61,087 nt of DNA. It comes from a bacterium (GTDB lineage Bacteria; Margulisbacteria; Marinamargulisbacteria; GCA-2716485; GCA-002719695). Each line of letters starts with the position of its first letter. Within the stretch, counting starts at the first letter, position 1. This document shows, in pieces, positions 29,109 to 37,507 of the stretch. The stretch spans positions 18,354 through 79,440 of the forward strand of contig PBBX01000005.1 of NCBI GenBank assembly GCA_002716725.1, written 5' to 3'. Position numbers and translations under genes: made by a program. The notes under the pieces were generated by a model. The model did not search any database. It saw only the letters and a program-made list of their open reading frames with translations, and was not told where the DNA came from.

Positions 29109-29702
29109 TTAATGTTGATAGCATATAATATAATTTCTTTTTTTTGTCTTATTATTCCCACGATATGAATGATAGTTTGGGGATATATGGGTGCATTCTG
29201 TATTAATGATCAGTTTGTTTTTGCTTAGATCTAGTTCTGATTTTAGTTGAGAAATGGTTTTTTTAAGCATACTAAAGGTTGTTTTTTTGATTGGATCAAT
29301 TTCATAGCATGTATTACAAATATGAGGTCCTAGCCAAATATGAAAATGATTATCCTTTTGAGTGAGTGTTTTTAAATGTTGAATGGCTTTTGATACAATT
29401 TTTGTTTGAGTTCCTTTTCTTCCGGCGTGTAAGATACATAAATAGTGGTGTGCTTGAATGATGATGGGCATGCAATCAGCAAACTTTATGGCTAGTCCAA
29501 CGTGTTTAAGATTTGTTATGAGTCCATCGGTATTTGGAATGGTTGTTAAGATTTTGTTTGGTACGGTTGTGATGGTATGGATGATATTAGAATGTATTTG
29601 GTTCATTTTTATGATAGGGATTTTATTGATACGTAGTTTTTTATAACTATTTTTGAGGGTGTTTTTTTTATTAGCTGTATAAGCTATATATTTTTTTTTC
29701 AT
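29109..29702 (-). CDS. pgeF: YfiH/PgeF-family purine nucleoside phosphorylase or multicopper-oxidase-like protein, short form
   Basis: This 197-residue protein shows the DUF152 family pattern: IKMNQIHSNII, NTDGLITN, IKFADCMPI and LHAGRKG (usually HAGWRG). The family includes purine nucleoside phosphorylases/adenosine deaminases and PgeF, which edits peptidoglycan. It is shorter than the usual 240-250 residues and lacks the typical N-terminal strand region. It overlaps dprA by 4 bases. The gene is likely real; its activity is uncertain because of the altered motif. Confidence 0.75.
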   Translation of the reverse strand: MKKKYIAYTANKKNTLKNSYKKLRINKIPIIKMNQIHSNIIHTITTVPNKILTTIPNTDGLITNLKHVGLAIKFADCMPIIIQAHHYLCILHAGRKGTQTKIVSKAIQHLKTLTQKDNHFHIWLGPHICNTCYEIDPIKKTTFSMLKKTISQLKSELDLSKNKLIINTECTHISPNYHSYRGNNKTKKRNYIICYQH

Positions 29703-30811
29703 GATGTTTCTAATACATATAATGACCCATCTGTTTTAGTAACCATTTTTTTTATTTCGAGAAAGGTTAGTGTATGTAAAAGTTCAGAGATACTTAATTG
29801 GGTTTCACATACGAGTTCGTCGATATGTTTTGGTTTTTTGATACATTGTATTATTATTTTTTCGTTTTCTGTTAATGGTTTCATATTGACTTCTTTTTTT
29901 TTCTTGGGGATGGAGTTGTTTAGGTGTTTAGGGTGCTTGATATTAAATTCATCATAAATATCCTCGGGTGATGTTGTGCATTTAGCGCCTTGTTTGATGA
30001 GATCATGAACCCCCTTAGATGTTTTTTCGAAAATATTTCCTGGAATAGCAAAAATTTCTCTATTTTGTTCTAATGCGTAATTTGCTGTAATTAAGGAACC
30101 ACTTTTAGGTGCTGCTTCAGTGATGATAACGCCTTTGCATAAACCACTAATGATACGATTTCGTAAGGGAAAATGAAATTTTTGAGGGGTGCTAAATAGG
30201 GGGATTTCAGAAAGTAATAACCCTTGTTTGTTAATGATATCTTGTTTTAATTTTTTATGATGGCTAGGATAACATTTATCTAAACCTACTCCCATAACAG
30301 CTATTGTTGTTTGATTGTTTTGTAATGTTGTGTGATGGGCTATGGCATCAATGCCATCGGCAAATCCTGATACAATACAAAAGTCTTGGCATAAATTTTC
30401 TGTGAAATAAATGCTTACTTCTTTTGCATAGGGGGAGGGTTTTCTAGGCCCAATAATTGCTAATTTTTTTTCTGATAAGCAGCTAAGGGTTCCTTTATAA
30501 AAGAGAATGGGGGGAGGGCAGGTAATTTGTTTTAATAGGTTGGGATATTCTAAATCATTTAATGTTAGGATATTAATATCATGAGATTTTAGATAGCTTT
30601 CGTATTGATTTGTTTGAAAGCTTTCTAATGCATCAAAAAAATTGGTATGTTTTAGCTTAAAGTGATTTGTAATGTCGTTTTGATGGTTTGAAATAGCGTG
30701 TAATGAATCAAAGTTTTGAACTAAGAAATTAACTAGTTTGGGATTATGATAGCAGTAATAATTTAAGGTAATACAGGCTTTAGTTGATTTAAGTAGTTTG
30801 AAAGATGTCAT
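29699..30811 (-). CDS. dprA: DNA processing protein DprA
   Basis: The protein of about 370 residues has an N-terminal helical domain, then the DprA Rossmann fold: AIIGPRKPSPYA, SGFADGIDAIAHH, VMGVGLDKCYP, FPLRNRIISGL and EAAPKSGSLITANYALE, and a C-terminal winged helix. It loads RecA on incoming single-stranded DNA during natural transformation. The ATG at 30811 overlaps dxr by 23 bases; an upstream TTG-type start is also open. The presence of dprA implies potential for DNA uptake. Confidence 0.94.
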   Translation of the reverse strand: MTSFKLLKSTKACITLNYYCYHNPKLVNFLVQNFDSLHAISNHQNDITNHFKLKHTNFFDALESFQTNQYESYLKSHDINILTLNDLEYPNLLKQITCPPPILFYKGTLSCLSEKKLAIIGPRKPSPYAKEVSIYFTENLCQDFCIVSGFADGIDAIAHHTTLQNNQTTIAVMGVGLDKCYPSHHKKLKQDIINKQGLLLSEIPLFSTPQKFHFPLRNRIISGLCKGVIITEAAPKSGSLITANYALEQNREIFAIPGNIFEKTSKGVHDLIKQGAKCTTSPEDIYDEFNIKHPKHLNNSIPKKKKEVNMKPLTENEKIIIQCIKKPKHIDELVCETQLSISELLHTLTFLEIKKMVTKTDGSLYVLETS

Positions 30812-31949
30812 GTTTGATTTTTGAGTCAATAGCAATAATATCGTCTATATGAGTTGGTGTATAATGATTGAAAGTATTTAAGATTCTTTCTATTTTCTCT
30901 TGAATTTCTAAGAATGTTATTTTGTCTTGTAAAAATAGTGATACGATCGCTTCGTTTGCAGCATTAAATACAGCGGGGTAACTTCCTTTGGATTTTCCCG
31001 CTTGAATGGCTAGGTTAAGTAATGGAAATCGTTTGTTATCAGGCTCTTCAAAGGTAAGTGCGGATAGTTTATGAATATCGAGACGTTTCAACTTAGTTGG
31101 TTTTTTGTTTGGATAATCAAGGGCATATTGTATAGGAAATCTCATGTCAGTGGGGGATAAATGAGCTAGAATATTGCCGTCAATAAATTCAACAAGCGCA
31201 TGGATAATGCTTTGTCTGTGAACAGTAACCTTTAATTTCGCATAATCTGTGTTAAATAAATGGTGAGCTTCGATGATTTCTAATCCTTTATTAACCATGG
31301 TCGCACTATCAATGGATATTTTGTTTCCCATGGACCATGTGGGATGTTGGAGTGCATTTTCTTTTGTAATGCTTTTAAATTCATTATAAGGTAATTGCCA
31401 AAAAGGGCCGCCAGAGGCTGTTAATGTTATCGATTCAATGATTTGATTCGTAGTATTTTGAGTTAAAAGGCATTGTTGGGTAGCGGCATGTTCAGAATCA
31501 ATAGGTATTAAGGGAACCTTTTCTTTTTTTGCTAGTTCTGTTATTAAGTCTCCAGCTGAGACTAATACCTCTTTACAGGCTAACCCAATTGGGATGTGAT
31601 TTTTTATAGCGATATAGGTTGGTTTGATTGCGGCTGTTCCAACAATGGCTACTATTAATAGATCAACTTGGGTATTACAGATTGTTTCTAGGCCTTTATT
31701 TGAGTAACCTATATCAATTTTTTGATTGTTTTGAGCACAAAATTTTTCTAGTTCAATGGCATCTTCTGCGTTTGTTACCGATACTATGGTGGGTTTGAAT
31801 TCTAAAATCTGGGTTTTTAGTAAGGGGATGTTTTTCCCTGCTGCTAGGGCTATGATGTTGTAAGATTCTGGATAGGTTTTTATGATGTCTAATGTTTGTT
31901 TCCCAATAGATCCTGTTGATCCAAGGATTGAAATGTTTTTTTGTGTCAT
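30789..31949 (-). CDS. dxr: 1-deoxy-D-xylulose-5-phosphate reductoisomerase
   Basis: The 386-residue enzyme has the NADPH motif ILGSTGSIGKQTLD, the metal-site PIDSEHAA, TASGGPF and the NKGLEIIEAHHLF segment. It makes MEP in the non-mevalonate isoprenoid pathway, feeding uppS next door. The ATG at 31949 overlaps the cdsA stop in ATGA; an open extension of 15 codons upstream is not needed. Confidence 0.96.
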   Translation of the reverse strand: MTQKNISILGSTGSIGKQTLDIIKTYPESYNIIALAAGKNIPLLKTQILEFKPTIVSVTNAEDAIELEKFCAQNNQKIDIGYSNKGLETICNTQVDLLIVAIVGTAAIKPTYIAIKNHIPIGLACKEVLVSAGDLITELAKKEKVPLIPIDSEHAATQQCLLTQNTTNQIIESITLTASGGPFWQLPYNEFKSITKENALQHPTWSMGNKISIDSATMVNKGLEIIEAHHLFNTDYAKLKVTVHRQSIIHALVEFIDGNILAHLSPTDMRFPIQYALDYPNKKPTKLKRLDIHKLSALTFEEPDNKRFPLLNLAIQAGKSKGSYPAVFNAANEAIVSLFLQDKITFLEIQEKIERILNTFNHYTPTHIDDIIAIDSKIKHDIFQTT

Positions 31950-32752
31950 AATGACGATAATAGGATGTTTATATAATAAAAAACGGGGAAGCAAAAGATA
32001 TAGCTATCGATTCGATCAAATATTCCTCCATGACCTGGTAATAGGTTAGATGAATTTTTAATATTAAAACTTCGTTTTATCATTGATTCATATAGATCAC
32101 CAATGGGGGCCATGAGTGTTATTAAAATAACTAAAGGGAAGTAGGTTGAGATCTTTAAGTTTAGAATGATAATGCTGACTAAGCCTATGATACAGCCTGA
32201 TATTATTCCTCCAAAAAATCCTTCAAACGTTTTTTTAGGACTTAATTCTGATAATTTTGTTTTCCCAATTAATTTTCCTGTAAAATAGGCAGATGAATCT
32301 ACTAAACTTATTACCACGACTAAGAGGATTGCTTTTTCAAAGCCTAATTCAGAATTTCGAATAAGAAGTGCATATGGAAATGTTAGACATACGATTACTG
32401 TGTTGATGATTAATGTATATAGGGAATGGTTTTTTTTAATCGTTTGTTTGTTAAAAAGTTCTGTTAAGCATATGACTATCATTACAAATGTTGCAAGAAA
32501 TATAAACGTTGAATTCCAAAAAAAGATATATTCTTGAAATGTTGCACTTGTTATTACTAAACATGTTATAAGCATGGATATGCTATACCCAAAAGAATAT
32601 TTTCTGATTCCTTTTATAGTGTGCATTTCATGAAGGCATATAAGACTGATGGTGAGTATTAATAAGTAAAATGGGATTTTCCCAAATATAATGCTTGTTG
32701 CTGTCAGGATGATTAAGCTAAGTGCTGTAAGGATTCTTTTTAATAATGTCAT
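31946..32752 (-). CDS. cdsA: Phosphatidate cytidylyltransferase
   Basis: The 268-residue polytopic protein has about seven hydrophobic segments and the CDS signature at the C-terminus: ELSPKKTFEGFFGG, then PIGDLYESMIKRSFNIK and GHGGIFDRIDS. It makes CDP-diacylglycerol for phospholipids. ATGA overlaps link it to uppS upstream and dxr downstream. Confidence 0.94.
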   Translation of the reverse strand: MTLLKRILTALSLIILTATSIIFGKIPFYLLILTISLICLHEMHTIKGIRKYSFGYSISMLITCLVITSATFQEYIFFWNSTFIFLATFVMIVICLTELFNKQTIKKNHSLYTLIINTVIVCLTFPYALLIRNSELGFEKAILLVVVISLVDSSAYFTGKLIGKTKLSELSPKKTFEGFFGGIISGCIIGLVSIIILNLKISTYFPLVILITLMAPIGDLYESMIKRSFNIKNSSNLLPGHGGIFDRIDSYIFCFPVFYYINILLSSL

Positions 32753-33477
32753 AATCCACCGAATCGTCGATTTCTATCTTGATAATCTATTAATATATCT
32801 AACAGTTCATTTTGAGTAAAATCTGGCCATAATGTATCTGTAAAATAAAGTTCGGAGTAAGAGATTTGCCATAACATAAAATTGCTAATTCGTTTTTCTC
32901 CACTTGTGCGTATTAAAATCTCAGGATCCGGTAATGCTTGTGTATAGAGATAGTTTTGGAATATGTCTTGTGTAATGGTTTTGTTTGATAGGGTTTTGTT
33001 ATTTTTAATTTGATTGACAGCATTAATAATTTCGTCTCTACTTCCATAATTAATCATTAAGTTAAGTATCATTCCTGTACAGTTATTGGTTTTTGATTCT
33101 ATTAATTCTATTTTTTCAATTAATTTTTTTGATAGTTTTTGTTTGTTTCCAATAATGTTTACTTTTACATTGTTTTCTTTAAGGTTTTTGACTTCTTTTT
33201 TTATCATTATTTCTAACAAATTCATTAAAAAGGATACTTCGGATTTGGGGCGTTTCCAATTTTCTGTTGAAAATGTATAGGCAGATAAGCATTTAATGTT
33301 GATATCTATACATGTTTTGATAATATCTTTTAATGCTTTAACGCCTTTTTTATGACCTTCTAGCCGATTTTTATGTTTTGATTTAGCCCATCGCCCATTT
33401 CCATCCATAATAATAGCGATATGTTTAGGTAGCTTTTCAATATCTAAAATAGGGTTTTTATGTTTTGATTCTGTCAT
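32749..33477 (-). CDS. uppS: Undecaprenyl diphosphate synthase
   Basis: The 242-residue cis-prenyltransferase shows HIAIIMDGNGRWAKS with the catalytic Asp, EGHKKG, TFSTENW, and RTSGEKRISNFMLWQ. It produces the C55 carrier for cell-wall precursors, linked to the DUF368 transporter at 7.8 kb in function. It is translationally coupled to cdsA by 4 bases. Confidence 0.96.
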   Translation of the reverse strand: MTESKHKNPILDIEKLPKHIAIIMDGNGRWAKSKHKNRLEGHKKGVKALKDIIKTCIDINIKCLSAYTFSTENWKRPKSEVSFLMNLLEIMIKKEVKNLKENNVKVNIIGNKQKLSKKLIEKIELIESKTNNCTGMILNLMINYGSRDEIINAVNQIKNNKTLSNKTITQDIFQNYLYTQALPDPEILIRTSGEKRISNFMLWQISYSELYFTDTLWPDFTQNELLDILIDYQDRNRRFGGL

Positions 33478-33489
33478 ATTAAAGAATGA

Positions 33490-34035
33490 TCAAATGGTCA
33501 TTAATTCACTTTCTTTTTGTTTTATAAGTGCATCAATCTTATTTGAGAATTTGTTTGTTGAATCTTGGACATTATCTTGACGTATTTTTGACTCATCTTC
33601 TGTTATTTCTTTGTTTTTTTCATCAGATCTAATGGAATCAATACAATCTCGTCTAATATTACGTATTGATATTTTTGATTCTTCACCCATTTGTTTTAAT
33701 GTTTTTACGAGTTGATTTCGTCTGTCTTGTGTTAAGTCTGGTAATGTTATTCGAATGGTTGTTCCGTCTGTTTGTGGGGTTAGGCCAAGTTCAGACTGTA
33801 GGATAGCTTTTTCAATATCTTTTATAGCACCTTGATCAAAAACATTTAGCATGAACTGGGATGCTTCTGGGGTTGTTATGGCTGCTAATTGCTGTAAGGA
33901 AACATTGCTATTGTAGTAATTTACAGAAATGTTTTTTAACATATCAGGGTTAGCTCGTGATGTTCTTAAGCCTGCAATCTTAGACGTTAAGTCATTAATG
34001 GTTTTTTCCATTTTGGTGTTTATATCATTTGTCAT
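33490..34035 (-). CDS. frr: Ribosome recycling factor
   Basis: The 181-residue protein has RRF features: SKIAGLRTSRANPDML, QLAAITTPEASQFML, ITLPDLTQDRRNQLVK and the three-helix C-terminus ending KQKESELMTI. With EF-G it splits post-termination ribosomes. It overlaps pyrH by 4 bases, the common pyrH-frr pair. Confidence 0.96.
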   Translation of the reverse strand: MTNDINTKMEKTINDLTSKIAGLRTSRANPDMLKNISVNYYNSNVSLQQLAAITTPEASQFMLNVFDQGAIKDIEKAILQSELGLTPQTDGTTIRITLPDLTQDRRNQLVKTLKQMGEESKISIRNIRRDCIDSIRSDEKNKEITEDESKIRQDNVQDSTNKFSNKIDALIKQKESELMTI

Positions 34036-34754
34036 TGTTTTCCTCCAATTTGGGTTCCTATTTTTTCGCCTAGTAATGCTTTTTTGATGCTGTTTTTTTT
34101 CATAAGATCAAATACAATGATTGGAATATCATTATCCATGGATAATGATAAGGCTGTTGAATCCATTACTTTTAATTTTTTTTGTAGAACATCGATATGA
34201 TTAATATAAGAGTATTTTTTTGCATCAGGAAATTCTATTGGATCTTTATCATATACTCCATTAACTTTTGTTGCTTTAAAAATAGCATCAGCTTTAATTT
34301 CGGCCGCTCTTAATGCGGCTGTTGTGTCGGTTGTAAAGTAGGGATTTCCTGTTCCCCCTGAAAATATTACAATTTTTTGATTTTCAAGGTGTTTGATGGA
34401 TTTTTGTAAAATGAATGATTCTGCAACTTGTTTAATTTCTATAGCGGATTGTACTCTTGCGTCTATTTTTATTTTTTTTAATGCATCTTGTAATGCTATG
34501 GCATTCATAATGGTTGCTAGCATTCCGGTGTAGTCTGCTGTAACACGGTCCATTCCATTAGCGGATGCGGCTAGTCCTCTAAAAATATTTCCGCCGCCTA
34601 TAACGATTCCAATTTGAATGTTAAGTTCATAAATACTTTTTATTTCTTTTGCTAAGTAAGTTAAAAATTTGGGGTCAATTCCATAGTCTCTATCACCTTT
34701 AAAGGCTTCTCCACTTAATTTTAATAATATTCGTTTGTATTTTGATGAATGCAT
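34032..34754 (-). CDS. pyrH: Uridylate kinase
   Basis: The 240-residue protein has KRILLKLSGEAFKGD, GIVIGGGNIFRG, RVTADYTGML and GTGNPYFTTDTTAALRA, typical of bacterial UMP kinase. The ATG at 34754 aligns with the family N-terminus better than the open TTG six codons earlier. On the minus strand an extended -10-like TGTTAGTAT lies about 8 bases upstream, so the transcript may have almost no leader. It heads the pyrH-frr-uppS-cdsA-dxr-dprA-pgeF operon. Confidence 0.95.
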   Translation of the reverse strand: MHSSKYKRILLKLSGEAFKGDRDYGIDPKFLTYLAKEIKSIYELNIQIGIVIGGGNIFRGLAASANGMDRVTADYTGMLATIMNAIALQDALKKIKIDARVQSAIEIKQVAESFILQKSIKHLENQKIVIFSGGTGNPYFTTDTTAALRAAEIKADAIFKATKVNGVYDKDPIEFPDAKKYSYINHIDVLQKKLKVMDSTALSLSMDNDIPIIVFDLMKKNSIKKALLGEKIGTQIGGKQ

Positions 34755-34870
34755 TAAATTATATACTAACAATTAAATTTATTTTTATACATAGTTATTT
34801 ATTTTGACTTACAGTTTATTTTAGGGATACTAGTTAGTAGTTTTTCGTAGTCACGGTTACGTTTTTTTTG

Positions 34871-34876
34871 TACACT
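34871..34876 (+). promoter_or_regulatory. -10 hexamer of leaderless rseP
   Basis: TACACT is followed by 7 bases and the ATG at 34884; a TAGTCA 17 bases further upstream is a fair -35. There is no Shine-Dalgarno. Confidence 0.5.
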
Positions 34877-34883
34877 AATTTGT

Positions 34884-35942
34884 ATGGGTATTTTGATTAC
34901 GGTACTTTGTTTAAGTTTTGTTATTTTTATTCATGAGTTGGGGCATTTACTTGCTGCTAAGTGGGGTGGTATTGGGGTGTCTGAGTTCAGTGTTGGGATG
35001 GGGCCAAAGTTAGCCGGGTTTTTATATGGGGAAACTAATTATAATTTACGTTTATTTCCTGTCGGAGGCTATGTTAAATTAGCTGGGTTAGATGAAACGG
35101 ATGAGCAATTTGATGATGCTGTTTTTTTTCAAAATCGTCCATTAATAAAGCGTGTTATTACTATCTTAGCGGGATCTGTGATGAATGTATTACTTGGGTT
35201 TGTTATCTTTTGGGTAATCGTGATGATGGTTGGTGTTCCAGTGACGACGTCTACTATTGATCTTGTGATAAAGGATACGCCTGCATTTAATAGTGGGTTA
35301 CGTTCTGGAGATACATTGCTACGTATTAATGGCAATCGTATTGATGATGTGCGTGTTGATTTTATGGATGTTGTTCAGCAAGCAAACACGGGTGTTTCGA
35401 TTACATTTGATCGTGATGGAATTGAGACATCTTGTTTTATTACACCTTATTTTGATAATGATTATGATATCTATCGTTTAGGTGTTCAGTTACAATCTGA
35501 CATACAACGTTTGTATGGATTTTCCTCGTTAATTAAAGCAGGTGAATTAACATTAAAGTCTATTTCTTTGTTGTATCTTAATATTCAGTATTTAATACAG
35601 GGAAAAGCGGGTATTCATGATTTATCCGGGCCTGTAGGAATTGTTCAGATTGCTAGTTTTCAGTTATCACAAAATAGTGTTAATTTTTTTAATATTATGG
35701 CTTTTATCTCTATTACATTAGGGATTATGAATTTGTTGCCTATTCCTGTTTTGGATGGGGGACATTTGATGTTTTTATTTTATGAGGCTATTTTTGGTAA
35801 GCCAGCACCTAAGCAGATTATGGTGGTTATTAGTAATGTATTTGCATTATGTTTAATCCTGTTGATGGTTTATGTTGTTGTGAATGATTTTCGTTTTTGG
35901 AGTGATCGTAATTCGATGATGGAGACATTGCAACAGAAATGA
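34884..35942 (+). CDS. rseP: RseP-family intramembrane zinc metalloprotease (M50)
   Basis: The 352-residue membrane protein has HELGH at residues 17-21 in the first helix, a single PDZ domain (about 115-180, GLRSGDTLLRINGNRI), and the C-terminal LPIPVLDGGH that supplies the third zinc ligand. Such site-2 proteases cut membrane-anchored anti-sigma factors and leftover signal peptides. Only one PDZ domain is present, whereas E. coli RseP has two. It overlaps ftsE by 4 bases. Confidence 0.94.
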   Translation: MGILITVLCLSFVIFIHELGHLLAAKWGGIGVSEFSVGMGPKLAGFLYGETNYNLRLFPVGGYVKLAGLDETDEQFDDAVFFQNRPLIKRVITILAGSVMNVLLGFVIFWVIVMMVGVPVTTSTIDLVIKDTPAFNSGLRSGDTLLRINGNRIDDVRVDFMDVVQQANTGVSITFDRDGIETSCFITPYFDNDYDIYRLGVQLQSDIQRLYGFSSLIKAGELTLKSISLLYLNIQYLIQGKAGIHDLSGPVGIVQIASFQLSQNSVNFFNIMAFISITLGIMNLLPIPVLDGGHLMFLFYEAIFGKPAPKQIMVVISNVFALCLILLMVYVVVNDFRFWSDRNSMMETLQQK

Positions 35943-36619
35943 TAAAAGTAAAGAAGATATCAAAGGTTTTTTCAAATGGTTATCGTGCCTTAGATAATAT
36001 TGATTTTATGGTTAATAAAGGGGAGTTTGTTTATATTGTTGGACCATCGGGTTCTGGTAAATCAACGTTGTTAAATTGTATTTTTCGTAAAGAAATTCCT
36101 TCTACAGGATCAATATTAATTGATAATTATTCATTGGACCAATTATCAAATCGTCAAATTTCTTTTTTAAGACGTAATATGGGGATGATTTTTCAAGATT
36201 TTAAGTTATTACAATCACGAAATGTGTTTGATAATATTGCCTTTGCACTGCATATTTTTGGATATTCTCGTTCTGCTATTCGTCGTAGTGTTAATCAGGT
36301 TTTAGAATTAGTTGGTTTGGATGATAAAGCCAGGCATTTTCCATCAGAATTATCAGGGGGAGAACAGCAGCGTATTTGTATTGCTCGTGCCATTGTTAAT
36401 AACCCTCCTATTTTGTTAGCAGATGAGCCAACGGGTAGTTTGGATCCTGATACATCGTGGGAAATTATGCAATTGCTTAGTAAAATTAATTTGCGTAAAA
36501 CAACGGTTTTGGTTGCTACTCATAATAAAGGGATTGTTGATGATTTAAGAAAACGTGTTATTGCATTAGAATATGGAAAATTAATTCGTGATCAACAACT
36601 AGGTGTTTATGATTCGTAA
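35939..36619 (+). CDS. ftsE: Cell division ATP-binding protein FtsE
   Basis: The 226-residue ABC ATPase has VGPSGSGKSTLLN, the signature ELSGGEQQRICIARAI and ILLADEPTGSLDP. FtsEX activates peptidoglycan hydrolases at the division site. It overlaps rseP (4 bases) and ftsX (11 bases), so the three are co-translated. Confidence 0.96.
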   Translation: MIKVKKISKVFSNGYRALDNIDFMVNKGEFVYIVGPSGSGKSTLLNCIFRKEIPSTGSILIDNYSLDQLSNRQISFLRRNMGMIFQDFKLLQSRNVFDNIAFALHIFGYSRSAIRRSVNQVLELVGLDDKARHFPSELSGGEQQRICIARAIVNNPPILLADEPTGSLDPDTSWEIMQLLSKINLRKTTVLVATHNKGIVDDLRKRVIALEYGKLIRDQQLGVYDS

Positions 36620-37496
36620 GATTATTTTTTTTATTATAGAAGCGTTTATAGGAATGAAACGGTCATCTCTTATGATTACGGTATCATTAGCGACTGTTTT
36701 TATTTCTTTATTAATTTTTGGCTTTTTTTTAATTATTAATTTAAATTTGGTTCAATTTACGTCTTATTTGAATTCTAAATTGGAAATAAGGGTGTTTTTA
36801 AAGGAGGGGTTAACCAAGAAAGAAATTCGTCTTTTTAAAGAACAAATTTCTAGTTTGGAATCGATTGAATCGGTTAAGGTTTTAGATAAGAAGCAAGAAT
36901 GGGATGACTTTAAAAAACGTTATACGCAATTACAGTTAGATGAATTAGTTCATGAAAACCCGTTACCTGTTTCTATGGTTGTACGATTGGTTGATCATAA
37001 GCATTTAATGTCTATGGTTAATTTGTTATCGGGGTTTAATCATTTTGTTGATGATGTGATTTATGGAGGAAAAATGGCTGAGAGAATGCAGAAGGTGTCT
37101 AGTTTTATTTTGTATTTTGGCTGGGGAATTGTTGGTGTTTTATTTTGTGCTACGTTTTTGATTGTTTTTAATACGATCAAATTAACAATTATGAATCGTT
37201 CTGATGAGATTTCTATTATGAAATTGGTTGGTGCTACGGATAGTTTTGTTATGGGGCCATTTTTAGTTGAAGGGATTATTTTGGGTTTGTGTTCATCTGT
37301 TTTTGCTATTATTATGATTCATTTTGGTTTGCAGTTTATATCTTATAATATGCTGTCATTTATGCCTTTTTTTCCAAGTAATTTATCAGAAAAGACTGTT
37401 TTTTTAATTTATTTTATTGTTATAGTATGGGGTAGTATTATGTGTTTGATGGGGGCTTTATTATCAACACGTTCTACGTTGAAAAAAATACTGTAA
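36609..37496 (+). CDS. ftsX: Cell division protein FtsX
   Basis: The roughly 295-residue protein has the FtsX topology: one N-terminal membrane helix, an extracytoplasmic domain (about 45-165, with KLEIRVFLKEG) and three further helices, plus the NRSDEISIMKLVGAT coupling segment that contacts FtsE. A GTG two codons earlier (36603) is an alternative start. Confidence 0.94.
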   Translation: MIRKIIFFIIEAFIGMKRSSLMITVSLATVFISLLIFGFFLIINLNLVQFTSYLNSKLEIRVFLKEGLTKKEIRLFKEQISSLESIESVKVLDKKQEWDDFKKRYTQLQLDELVHENPLPVSMVVRLVDHKHLMSMVNLLSGFNHFVDDVIYGGKMAERMQKVSSFILYFGWGIVGVLFCATFLIVFNTIKLTIMNRSDEISIMKLVGATDSFVMGPFLVEGIILGLCSSVFAIIMIHFGLQFISYNMLSFMPFFPSNLSEKTVFLIYFIVIVWGSIMCLMGALLSTRSTLKKIL

Positions 37497-37507
37497 GGAG
37501 AATTCTT

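Noticed and set aside
34758-34763. TATAAT (minus strand) before pyrH
   Set aside because: Only 3 bases from the ATG, too close for a leaderless start; the overlapping TGTTAGTAT five bases further upstream is more plausible.
37442-37507. Chaperone gene starting inside ftsX
   Set aside because: AAGGAG directly before the GTG at 37508 gives a better start with a normal membrane anchor.
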